A stretch of DNA of 64,000 bases from Leifsonia sp. CL147 (GTDB lineage Bacteria; Actinomycetota; Actinomycetes; Actinomycetales; Microbacteriaceae): contig NZ_FOTM01000004.1 of the NCBI RefSeq assembly GCF_900114565.1, positions 1 through 64,000 on the forward strand. The letters are read 5' to 3'. This document shows, one piece after another, positions 57,271 to 64,000 of this stretch. Below the pieces are notes generated by a model that worked only from the letters and a program-made list of their open reading frames with translations, ran no database searches and was not told the origin of the DNA. Each line of letters starts with the position of its first letter. Positions within the stretch are counted from its first letter, which is position 1. The position numbers were made by a program, and so were the translations under genes.

Positions 57271-57559
57271 GGTGATGGATGCGCGCCGCCGCGGCGTGGT
57301 CGTCAGCCTTCTGGATGAGGGCGGCATCGACGACCTCGACCCTCGCGGTCTGGAGTCGGTGCTGCACCGGCTGGCCGAGGCGATCCGCGGCACCACGACG
57401 GACAAGCTGATCATCCGGACTGTGCCGCGCTCCTCGGAGACCGCGGTCACGGTCGTCGGGCTGCGCATGTCGGACGACGGGGCGGCGAACGCGCTGGGCG
57501 CCGAGTCGGACGACGACGAGGTCGACCTCTGGCTGGAGATCCCGCGTCCCGTCGCCTGA
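56537..57559 (+). CDS. Membrane protein resembling a degenerate sensor kinase
   Basis: The 340-residue protein has about five membrane helices in residues 1-155. A cytoplasmic helical region follows (EREATEWQAAQEAHVMERQL, then YRVAAPMLAEIVRRGGDL), in the place of a kinase dimerisation domain. The last 100 residues (VLHRLAEAIRGTTTDKLIIR) look like a shrunken ATPase fold without N, G1 or G2 boxes, and the phosphorylatable His is absent. It has a good GGAGG site 7 nt before the ATG, inside the kinase gene. It may tune the preceding two-component pair. No named family is assigned. Confidence 0.65.
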   Translation: MIALNRVLFLSLGALFSAYHLFLALSSLSTPRMAGPAIVAMVLYAVATVITLWPTSPTKMPLWLAAFDLAVCVVIPILVTSQLDASKDNGYATWYVAAVGTLMTICAVRRRQVVAWVGVGFLAVQTVVWAGPGALAGLGVVGSVVWVGVAVVISGSLAKAGRDALQFARAEREATEWQAAQEAHVMERQLRLRQTYRVAAPMLAEIVRRGGDLTEAERRECRYLEGAIRDEIRGRRLLNDDVRREVMDARRRGVVVSLLDEGGIDDLDPRGLESVLHRLAEAIRGTTTDKLIIRTVPRSSETAVTVVGLRMSDDGAANALGAESDDDEVDLWLEIPRPVA

Positions 57560-57577
57560 GGCGGTCTACCACGGCAC

Positions 57578-57831
57578 ATTCGTGACGAATGGTCGTTCTG
57601 CGGGGCTGGGAGTGCACATTCGTGACGAATGGTCGCTTGGCGGGGCTGGGAGTGCACATTCGTGACGAATGGTCGCTTGGCGGGGTTGGGAGTGCGCATT
57701 CGTGACGAATCGCCGTTCTGGCGGGGCTGGGACGGCACATTCGTGACGAATGGTCGTTCTGCGGGGTTGGGAGTGCACATTCGTGACGAATGGTCGCTTG
57801 GCGGGGCGGGGACGGCACATTCGTGACGAAT
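57578..57831. repeat. Array of seven 40-bp repeats, each with ATTCGTGACGAAT
   Basis: The 13-mer palindrome starts at 57578, 57618, 57658, 57698, 57739, 57779 and 57819. The intervening 27 bases are also nearly constant (GGTCGCTTGGCGGGGCTGGG type), so there are no unique spacers. Confidence 0.9.
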
Positions 57832-57859
57832 CGCCGACGGCGACGGGCCCGGAGATGGG

Positions 57860-57894
57860 GAAAGGGGCCGACACCCGAATTGTCGGCCCCTTTC
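57860..57894. terminator. Perfect 14-bp hairpin 1, loop CCCGAAT
   Basis: GAAAGGGGCCGACA and TGTCGGCCCCTTTC enclose CCCGAAT. A short T run in the right arm makes it a good terminator for the upstream two-component operon. Confidence 0.8.
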
Positions 57895-57900
57895 AAACCC

Positions 57901-57937
57901 CGAGTCAGGGCGATAACCCGAATATCGCCCTGACTCG
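57901..57937. terminator. Perfect 14-bp hairpin 2, loop AACCCGAAT
   Basis: CGAGTCAGGGCGAT and ATCGCCCTGACTCG enclose AACCCGAAT, repeating the loop heptamer of hairpin 1 six bases away from it. Confidence 0.75.
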
Positions 57938-57946
57938 CCCCCAAAG

Positions 57947-57976
57947 CACTCGCCCGCTTACCCTAGTCGGCGAGTG
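57947..57976. terminator. 8-bp hairpin 3
   Basis: CACTCGCC and GGCGAGTG pair across a 14-nt loop. It is the third consecutive inverted repeat in this gap. Confidence 0.5.
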
Positions 57977-58160
57977 TTTGGCGGTGTACTCACGAGGAGA
58001 GACACCTAGCAATAACCATATTGACGCCCTTCCCAGCAATTACATAGTCGTCATTTTGGAGGACACTGGGGGACACGGAGCGGCCCCCGTTCGAGGCGCA
58101 CCGCGAAAATCCGGGTGCCCCGCACTCGGGGGACGCCACGACCGGGGTACAACGGGCGAC

Positions 58161-58409
58161 TCAGCCCGAGAACGAGCGCCAGGCACCGGGACCCGGGCGC
58201 AGTTCCGCGCGCAGGGCACGCTGCGAACGCGACCACGCATCCGGGCCGGAGTCGGCCCGCGCCTCCTTCGCCGCGGCCGCCTGCGCGGCGGCGGCAGCGG
58301 TGAGCACAGCGGTCACCGCCGCGACCTCCTCCGCCGTCACCCCGCGCGTGAGGAACCGCAGCTGCGAAGGATCGAGCGGCGAGTCGGACCGGACGTGGGC
58401 GCCGCTCAC
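58161..58409 (-). CDS. accE: Acyl-CoA carboxylase epsilon subunit
   Basis: The 82-residue protein fits AccE, which stabilises the actinobacterial carboxylase complex. It starts [20 protein letters not shown], has an Ala-rich low-complexity middle and ends [20 protein letters not shown], the usual C-terminal motif. Its GTG overlaps the accD stop (GTGA). Confidence 0.9.
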   Translation of the reverse strand: MSGAHVRSDSPLDPSQLRFLTRGVTAEEVAAVTAVLTAAAAAQAAAAKEARADSGPDAWSRSQRALRAELRPGPGAWRSFSG

Positions 58410-60028
58410 AGCGGGATGTTCCCGTGCTTCTTGGGCGGCAGCGTCGCCCGCTTGGTACGCAGCGCCCGCAGCGCCTTGATGACCGACACCCGCGTCGCCG
58501 CCGGCTCGATCACTCCGTCGAGCTCGCCGCGCTCGGCCGCGAGGAAGGGGCTCGCCACGTTGTACGTGTACTCGTTGGCGAGTTTCGTCCGGACGGCCGC
58601 GACATCCTCACCGGCCTCCTCGGCGCGCTTGATCTCGCCGCGGTACAGGATGTTGACCGCGCCCTGTCCGCCCATGACGGCGATCTCGGCCGTCGGCCAG
58701 GCCAGGTTGATGTCCGCACCGAGCTGCTTGGAGCCCATGACGATGTAGGCGCCGCCGTAGGCCTTGCGTGTGATGATCGTGACGAGCGGCACCGTCGCCT
58801 CTGCATACGCGTACAGCAGTTTGGCGCCGCGGCGGATGACGCCGGTCCACTCCTGGTCGGTCCCCGGAAGATAGCCGGGCACATCCACCAGGGTCAGGAT
58901 CGGGATGCTGAAGGCGTCGCAGAATCGCACGAACCGCGACGCCTTCTCGCCGGCGTCGATGTTGAGCGTCCCGGCCATCGCGCTCGGCTGGTTGGCGACG
59001 ATGCCGACGGAGCGGCCCTCGACGCGAGCGAAGCCGATGACGATGTTCGGCGCGAAGAGCGGCTGGATCTCGAGGAACTCGCCGTCGTCGACGATCCCTT
59101 CGATGATCGTCTTCACGTCGTACGGCTGGTTCGGGGAGTCGGGGATGACGGTGTCGAGCCGGCGGTCCGCGTCCGTGATCTCGAGCTCCGGCTCCGCGTG
59201 GAAGGTGGGGAGCTCCGCCAGGTTGTTCTGCGGGAGATAGCCGATCAGGGTGCGCGCGTAGTCCAGCGCATCCTCCTCGTCGCTCGCCAGATAGTGCGAG
59301 ACGCCCGAGATCTTGTTGTGGGTGAGGGCGCCGCCGAGCTCCTCGAAGCCGACGTCCTCGCCCGTGACCGTCTTGATGACGTCGGGACCGGTGACGAACA
59401 TGTGGCTCGACTTGTCGACCATGATGACGAAGTCGGTGAGGGCGGGGGAGTACACGGCACCGCCGGCGGCCGGGCCCATCACGATCGAGATCTGCGGGAT
59501 GACACCGGAGGCGGCCGTGTTGCGGCGGAAGATCTCGCCGTACTTGCCGAGGGCGACGACACCCTCCTGGATGCGGGCGCCGCCGGAGTCGAGGATGCCG
59601 ATCATGGGCACGCCGGTCTTGAGGGCGTGGTCCATCACCTTGATGATCTTCTCGCCGGCGACCTCGCCGAGCGAGCCTCCGAAGATCGTGAAGTCCTGGC
59701 TGAAGACGGCGACGTTGCGGCCGTGGATGGTGCCGACGCCGGTGACGACGGCGTCGCCGTAGGGACGCTTGGCCTCCATCCCGAAGGCGTGCGTGCGGTG
59801 GCGCACGAACTCGTCGAACTCGACGAAGGATCCGTGGTCGAGGAGGAGCTCGATCCGCTCCCGGGCGGTCAGCTTGCCCTTCGCGTGCTGCTTCTCGATC
59901 GCGGCCTCGCCGCTCGCGGTCACGGCCTCGTGGAACCGCGCCTTCAGATCGGCGAGCTTTCCGGCGGTGGTGGTCACGTCGGGCAGTTGATCGGCCTGAC
60001 GGGGTTCGGTGTCGGTCACGCCGTTCAC
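58406..60028 (-). CDS. accD: Acyl-CoA carboxylase carboxyltransferase beta subunit
   Basis: The 540-residue transferase moves CO2 from biotin to acetyl- or propionyl-CoA for fatty acid or mycolate-type precursors. The N-terminal crotonase-like half has [19 protein letters not shown] and [12 protein letters not shown]-like [14 protein letters not shown]. The C-terminal half has [15 protein letters not shown] and [19 protein letters not shown]. Substrate choice cannot be read with confidence. The start is GTG 60028 or GTG 60019. It is divergent from birA. Confidence 0.93.
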   Translation of the reverse strand: MNGVTDTEPRQADQLPDVTTTAGKLADLKARFHEAVTASGEAAIEKQHAKGKLTARERIELLLDHGSFVEFDEFVRHRTHAFGMEAKRPYGDAVVTGVGTIHGRNVAVFSQDFTIFGGSLGEVAGEKIIKVMDHALKTGVPMIGILDSGGARIQEGVVALGKYGEIFRRNTAASGVIPQISIVMGPAAGGAVYSPALTDFVIMVDKSSHMFVTGPDVIKTVTGEDVGFEELGGALTHNKISGVSHYLASDEEDALDYARTLIGYLPQNNLAELPTFHAEPELEITDADRRLDTVIPDSPNQPYDVKTIIEGIVDDGEFLEIQPLFAPNIVIGFARVEGRSVGIVANQPSAMAGTLNIDAGEKASRFVRFCDAFSIPILTLVDVPGYLPGTDQEWTGVIRRGAKLLYAYAEATVPLVTIITRKAYGGAYIVMGSKQLGADINLAWPTAEIAVMGGQGAVNILYRGEIKRAEEAGEDVAAVRTKLANEYTYNVASPFLAAERGELDGVIEPAATRVSVIKALRALRTKRATLPPKKHGNIPL

Positions 60029-60122
60029 TCTACCGGCCAGCCGAATGGCCGCGCCGTTGACGAAACCCTACAAATCCGCCGCCCGGCCCTGGCGGACCGG
60101 ACCAGTGCGAGAGACTGGGACC

Positions 60123-60884
60123 GTGGACTTCCAACGCAGCCGTTCTCTCGTCCCCGTGCTCGAAGTGCTCCCGGAGGCGGGCTCGACCAACGACGTCCTG
60201 AGCTCCCGCGCCGGCGATCTCCCCGACCTCGCCGTGCTGGTGACCGAGAACCAGACGGGTGGCCGCGGACGGCTCGGGCGCACCTGGGTGACGCCGCCCG
60301 GCACGGCGCTCGCCATCTCGGTGCTGATCAAGCCCGTCGGACTCCCTCCCGCGTCGTTCGGCTGGTTCCCGCTGCTCGGCGGCCTCGCCATGAGCCGCGC
60401 GCTCGACCCGCTGGTACCGGGAGGCGTGCAGGTCAAGTGGCCCAATGATGTCCTCATCGAGGGCGACAAGGTCTGCGGGATCCTCGCAGAGCTCCTGCCC
60501 GGGATGTCGGGCCTGGTCCTCGGAGCCGGCGTCAACCTCTCCCAGACCCGCGACCAGCTGCCCACCGAGACCTCCACGTCCCTCCTCCGTGCCGGCGCGC
60601 ACGGGATCGACGCCGACCGCGTCCTCTCGGCGTACCTGATCCAGCTCACCACCCTGTACAAGGAGTTCCTCTCGGCGGGGGGCGATCCCCTCCGCAGCGC
60701 TCTGCGGGACGAAGTGGCCGAGGCCTGCCACACGATCGGCCGGGCCGTGCGCGTGCACCTGCCCTCCGGGGACGATCTGCTCGGCACGGCGGTCGGCATC
60801 GACGAGCACGGCCGGCTGATCGTCGAGTCGGATGCGGGCCGCACCGCGGTCGCGGCCGGCGACGTGACCCACCTGAGGTATTAA
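60123..60884 (+). CDS. birA: Biotin-[acetyl-CoA carboxylase] ligase
   Basis: The 253-residue ligase activates biotin and attaches it to carboxylase Lys. Motifs are GSTNDVLSS, the biotinyl-AMP loop GGRGRLGRTW, and KWPNDVLI. No DNA-binding domain precedes them, so it is a ligase without repressor function. The GTG at 60123 has GGGA upstream. It is divergent from accDE, its substrate system. Confidence 0.95.
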   Translation: MDFQRSRSLVPVLEVLPEAGSTNDVLSSRAGDLPDLAVLVTENQTGGRGRLGRTWVTPPGTALAISVLIKPVGLPPASFGWFPLLGGLAMSRALDPLVPGGVQVKWPNDVLIEGDKVCGILAELLPGMSGLVLGAGVNLSQTRDQLPTETSTSLLRAGAHGIDADRVLSAYLIQLTTLYKEFLSAGGDPLRSALRDEVAEACHTIGRAVRVHLPSGDDLLGTAVGIDEHGRLIVESDAGRTAVAAGDVTHLRY

Positions 60885-60890
60885 TTGACC

Positions 60891-61448
60891 ATGACCACCA
60901 GCCCGGACGGGACCCCAGCGCAGCCCGCCCAGCCACCCGAGCGCGTGGTGGCCCGGCTGCGGCCCAATGCCCGGAGGCTGTTCTGGCCGAGTCTCGTGCT
61001 CATCCTCACCGCCGGCGCCCTCGGCTTCCTGGCCGGCCGGGTCGGCGAGGTCTGGGAGGTGGTGCTCCTCTGGTCGTCCGCTGCGGCAGTGGTGCTCCTG
61101 CTCTTCCTGCTTCCGCTGGCCGCATGGCTGAGCCGCCGGTACACGATCACGACCCGCCGGCTGATCATCCGGCACGGCTTCTTCGTCCGGGTCCGGCAGG
61201 AGCTGCTGCACAGCCGCGGTTACGACGTGAGCGTTCGGCGGACGTGGCTGCAGAGCGTATTCCGCTCCGGGGATGTGCTCATCAACTCGGGCCTCGACCA
61301 TCCGGTCGTGCTGAAGGACGTGCCGAGGGCGGACCAGGTGCAGCGTGCGCTGTCCGAACTGATGGACCACTCCCAGACGGTCGTGGCGGTCCGGCGTCAG
61401 CAGTCGGAGTCAGTCACCGACGAGACCACGGTCTGGGGTAGCCGCTAG
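60891..61448 (+). CDS. Bacterial PH-domain membrane protein
   Basis: The 185-residue protein has two membrane helices (about 38-82, PSLVLILTAGALGFLAG and VVLLLFLLPLAAWL). A cytoplasmic bPH2-type domain follows (YTITTRRLIIRHGFFVRVRQ, ELLHSRGYDVSVRR). It starts 6 bp after birA and may be coupled with it. Its 3' end overlaps the convergent GtrA gene by 39 bp. The role is unknown; such genes often sit beside birA and purK in actinobacteria. Confidence 0.85.
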   Translation: MTTSPDGTPAQPAQPPERVVARLRPNARRLFWPSLVLILTAGALGFLAGRVGEVWEVVLLWSSAAAVVLLLFLLPLAAWLSRRYTITTRRLIIRHGFFVRVRQELLHSRGYDVSVRRTWLQSVFRSGDVLINSGLDHPVVLKDVPRADQVQRALSELMDHSQTVVAVRRQQSESVTDETTVWGSR

Positions 61449-62009
61449 CGTCGAGCCGGTCATCGGCGCCTTCTCGCGGATCACGCGGGAGGGGACGTGC
61501 GGGCCGGCGGAGATCCCGGTCAGGCGTTCGGTGCTGCCCTCGCGCCCGGCGCGGGCGTTCGAGCGACGCGGCGAGAAGACCCACCAGCGGTAGAACGCGA
61601 ACCGGAAGACCGTGCCGAGCGCCAGGCCGATGACGTTGTTCGAGATGTTGTCGGCGAGGAGGCTGTGGTGGCCGAGCAGGTAGTGCGAGACCCACACGCA
61701 CGCCAGCGGGATCGCCATCCCGGCGAGGCTCACGATGAAGAACTCGACGCCTTCGCGCGTGGCGTTCTCGTTGCGCGTGCCGGAGAAGGCCCAGTAGCGG
61801 TTGCCCAGCCAGTTGGTGCCGATGGCGACGAGCGTCGCGATCGCGGTCGCGTAGAGGGTCTTGTGCGGGACGTTCTGCAGCACGAAGAGCATCAGTCCGT
61901 TGAAGACGAGGAGGTTCACCACGAACCCCACGCCCCCGACCGCGCCGAATTTGATCAGCTGCGGAAGGAGTCGCGCGTGATGCGCCGATGTGCTCGTCTC
62001 GATCGTCAT
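61410..62009 (-). CDS. GtrA-family membrane protein
   Basis: The 199-residue protein has four membrane helices. The GtrA signature is LIKFGAVGGVGFVVNLLVFN at the first helix and TNWLGNRYWAFSG after the second. Family members are thought to move or assist polyprenyl-linked sugars for cell-surface polysaccharides. The ATG at 62009 begins MTIETSTS; the frame extends 14 codons further without homology. It converges on and overlaps the PH-domain gene. Confidence 0.88.
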   Translation of the reverse strand: MTIETSTSAHHARLLPQLIKFGAVGGVGFVVNLLVFNGLMLFVLQNVPHKTLYATAIATLVAIGTNWLGNRYWAFSGTRNENATREGVEFFIVSLAGMAIPLACVWVSHYLLGHHSLLADNISNNVIGLALGTVFRFAFYRWWVFSPRRSNARAGREGSTERLTGISAGPHVPSRVIREKAPMTGSTLAATPDRGLVGD

Positions 62010-62127
62010 GCCCCTACCTGAAGATGCGCGAAGATGGTCAATGCGTGTCACGGTACGCGGATCAGGTTTCCCGTTCCTGTGAATTTCGCCCTACCCGCAT
62101 GAAAAGTATCAGAGGAGTGGACGGTCC

Positions 62128-63270
62128 ATGGCTAGTCAGATCATCGGAGTCATCGGCGGCGGCCAGCTGGCCCGGATGATGATCCCTCCGGCGATCGAGC
62201 TGGGCCTGGAGCTCCGCGTGCTGGAGGAAGCGGAGGGAATGAGCGCGGATCTTGCCGCGACCGGCGTGGGCGACTACCGCGACCTGGACACCGTGCTGGC
62301 CTTCGCCGAGACGGTGGATGTCATCACGTTCGACCACGAGCATGTGCCTCCGGCGATCCTCCGCGAGCTGGTCTCGCGGGGCATCCCGGTTCATCCCGGA
62401 CCGGACGCCCTGCTCTATGCCCAGGACAAGCTGCAGATGCGCGCGAAGCTGAGCGAGCTCGGCCTCCCGGTCCCCGAGTGGGCGGCGGTGGAGTCGGCCG
62501 ACGGGCTGGGCGCGTTCCTCGCGGAGCACGGCGGCCGCGCGGTCGTGAAGACGGCGCGGGGAGGCTACGACGGCAAGGGCGTGCGCGTCGTGTCCGAGGC
62601 CGGTGGCGCCGACGACTGGTTCCTGGCTCTCGCCGAGGACGGCCGCGGGGGAGCGCTCCTGGTGGAGGAGCTGGTGCCCTTCCGTCGCGAGCTCGCGCAG
62701 CTGGTGGCGCGGCGGCCCTCGGGAGAGGTGGCCGCCTGGCCGGTCGTGGAGACCGTGCAGCGCGACGGCGTCTGCGCGGAGGTCATCGCCCCCGCCGCAG
62801 GGACGACGGGCGGCGAGGCGGAGACCGCCGCCGACATCGCGCGGCGGATCGCGGACGGGCTTGGGGTCACCGGTGTGCTCGCCGTCGAGCTGTTCGAGAC
62901 GACCGACGGCCGGCTCCTGGTGAACGAGCTGGCCATGCGGCCGCACAACAGTGGTCACTGGTCCATCGAGGGAGCCGTCACCAGCCAGTTCGAGCAGCAC
63001 CTGCGGGCGGTCCTCGACCTCCCGCTCGGCTCCACGGAGCCGCGGGCGGACTGGTCCGTGATGGTCAACATCCTGGGAGGCCCGGCCGAAGGGACTCTGG
63101 CGGACCGGTACCCGGCGGCGCTCGCCGCGCATCCCGAGGCCAAGTTCCACGGTTACGGCAAGGAGCCCCGGCCGGGACGCAAGGTCGGTCACGTCACCGT
63201 CGTCGGCGGCGCGGACCTCGACGACGTCCTCGGCCGTGCGCGTGCGGCCGCCGCGTTCTTCGAGGGCTGA
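62128..63270 (+). CDS. purK: N5-carboxyaminoimidazole ribonucleotide synthase
   Basis: The 380-residue ATP-grasp enzyme carboxylates AIR in purine biosynthesis. It starts IGVIGGGQLARMMIPPAIEL, and continues with VITFDHEHVP, VVKTARGGYDGKGV and NELAMRPHNSGHWSIEGA. The start is ATG 62128, with GAGGAG upstream. purE is not in the window; it normally follows, but the next gene here is on the other strand. Confidence 0.96.
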   Translation: MASQIIGVIGGGQLARMMIPPAIELGLELRVLEEAEGMSADLAATGVGDYRDLDTVLAFAETVDVITFDHEHVPPAILRELVSRGIPVHPGPDALLYAQDKLQMRAKLSELGLPVPEWAAVESADGLGAFLAEHGGRAVVKTARGGYDGKGVRVVSEAGGADDWFLALAEDGRGGALLVEELVPFRRELAQLVARRPSGEVAAWPVVETVQRDGVCAEVIAPAAGTTGGEAETAADIARRIADGLGVTGVLAVELFETTDGRLLVNELAMRPHNSGHWSIEGAVTSQFEQHLRAVLDLPLGSTEPRADWSVMVNILGGPAEGTLADRYPAALAAHPEAKFHGYGKEPRPGRKVGHVTVVGGADLDDVLGRARAAAAFFEG

Positions 63271-63307
63271 CGATCCGGCGGCCGATCTCCTTCGATACCC
63301 AGGCAGG

Positions 63308-64000
63308 CTAGGAGCCGGCGGGCTTCGCCGAGGCGGGATGCAGGGCCTGCCGCACCAGCGTGTGGATCTGCGCGTAGTCGGGCTGGCTGGGATCGATCGT
63401 GGGAGGGACGAGCTCCAGCTGGTGCACCGGGAGCCTGCGCGTCTTCATCCCCAGGTCGACGAAGTAGCCCAGCATCGACTGCGGGATGTCGGTCTTCATG
63501 ACCTGCGTGCCGGCCTTCGCGATGTCCTGGAACTTGGTCACCACGTTGACGGGGTTCACCTGCTTGAGGATGGCATCCTGCAGCTCCCGCTGCCGCGCCA
63601 TGCGGTCGTAGTCGCTGGTGCCGTGGCGCGCCCGCGCGTACCACTGGGCGTGGTAGCCGTCGAGATGGCGGGCACCCGGCTCGATCCACTCCACGACGCC
63701 GTTGAGGTTCTCGTCGCCGCCGATCGGGATGCGTTCCTTCACCGTGATGTCGACGCCGCCGAGCGCATCCACGAGGTCGGCGAAGCCCTGCATGTCGATG
63801 AGGACGTAGTACTGGATGGTCAGCCCCGTGGCGCCCTCGAGCGCATCCCGCATCGCCTCGATGCCCGGCTCGCTGCTGTTCTTCTTCGCGTCGGGGTACA
63901 GCCCGGCTTTGTACGACTCCACCTCGGTGTAGATGGAGTTCAGCTGGCAGACGTCGACGTCGCAGCGGTCGTGGTAGCCGTAGCCGTCCGGGTACTCCTT
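63308..64000 (-). CDS. LytR-CpsA-Psr family protein (N-terminus off window)
   Basis: The visible 230 residues are the C-terminal part of an LCP ligase, which attaches glycopolymers to peptidoglycan from lipid-linked donors on the outside of the membrane. Motifs are VLIDMQGFADLVDALGGVDI and RARHGTSDYDRMARQRELQ, whose Arg residues bind the pyrophosphate. A cysteine pair DRCDVDVC lies near the visible N-terminal end. The frame is open to the right edge, so the membrane anchor lies outside. It converges on purK. Confidence 0.9.
   Translation of the reverse strand, partial: KEYPDGYGYHDRCDVDVCQLNSIYTEVESYKAGLYPDAKKNSSEPGIEAMRDALEGATGLTIQYYVLIDMQGFADLVDALGGVDITVKERIPIGGDENLNGVVEWIEPGARHLDGYHAQWYARARHGTSDYDRMARQRELQDAILKQVNPVNVVTKFQDIAKAGTQVMKTDIPQSMLGYFVDLGMKTRRLPVHQLELVPPTIDPSQPDYAQIHTLVRQALHPASAKPAGS

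Larger units (their letters stand above)
57560..58160. other. 601-bp gene-free repeat and hairpin field
   Basis: In order: seven 40-bp repeats, two perfect 14-bp hairpins, an 8-bp hairpin, then an AT-richer stretch with a possible promoter near 58020 and GC-rich sequence to the accE stop. I see no protein gene; the apparent open frames are repetitive products of the 40-bp unit. Confidence 0.75.

Noticed and set aside
57578-57831. CRISPR array
   Set aside because: The period is regular, but the sequence between palindromes is also repeated, so there are no unique spacers, and no cas genes are near.
57447-57944. Open frames encoding FVTNV/RHEC repeat proteins
   Set aside because: They are translations of the 40-bp DNA repeat in three frames, with no start signals or normal composition.

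Overview
This is high-GC actinobacterial chromosome. The evidence is GC-rich third codon positions, GTG/TTG starts, a GTP-type PEP carboxykinase beside a RamB-type regulator, an AccD/AccE acyl-CoA carboxylase, BirA and an sdhCDAB operon. Gene content and order fit Microbacteriaceae, perhaps Leifsonia-like (inference). Both edges cut a gene: an HTH, transposase-like ORF on the left and a LytR-CpsA-Psr protein on the right.

Layout. 0.3-3.8 kb: ramB and pckG, divergent. 3.9-8.7 kb: an ABC exporter and a DrrAB-type exporter. 9.5-13.3 kb: riboflavin operon ribD-ribE-ribBA-ribH behind an FMN riboswitch. 13.4-18.8 kb: a SorC-type regulator divergent from glpD-glpF-glpK, with two matching palindromic operators. 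18.9-23.4 kb: trpS-GNAT-HAD, exodeoxyribonuclease III and a BrkB-type membrane protein. 23.5-27.0 kb: sdhCDAB. 27.3-31.3 kb: an accessory island (below). 31.1-34.6 kb: GDP-mannose synthesis, a mannosyltransferase-like GT4 and CorA. 34.8-43.9 kb: nucleoside uptake (BMP lipoprotein, ATPase, two permeases) with cytidine deaminase, thymidine phosphorylase, adenosine deaminase and a PTS IIA/IIB pair lacking IIC. 43.9-49.3 kb: Fic protein, phosphohexomutase, purine nucleoside phosphorylase and an LpdA-like flavoprotein. 49.3-57.6 kb: repeats, an AbiEi/DUF559-like gene, biotin carboxylase, Maf, an RNA methyltransferase and a two-component system with an apparently degenerate second kinase. 57.6-58.1 kb: a repeat and hairpin field. 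58.1-64 kb: AccE/AccD, BirA, a PH-domain protein, GtrA, PurK and the LCP protein.

The most unusual segment is 27.35-31.3 kb. A 211-bp perfect direct repeat of the manC 3' end flanks about 3.5 kb of visibly less GC-rich DNA. The island holds a small helical protein, a 373-residue effector-like protein with a WXG-like N-terminus, and three tandem homologous lipoproteins separated by decayed pieces of the effector's C-terminal tip. I read it as a type VII-secretion-style polymorphic effector with candidate lipoprotein immunity genes, inserted so that manC received a new 3' end. No secretion machinery is in the window.

Non-coding themes recur. Ten genes carry a TANNNT hexamer 6-8 nt before the start codon, as expected for leaderless transcripts. 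Two convergent junctions carry related long hairpins whose stems differ by paired substitutions. Several coding and intergenic regions carry short tandem minisatellites.
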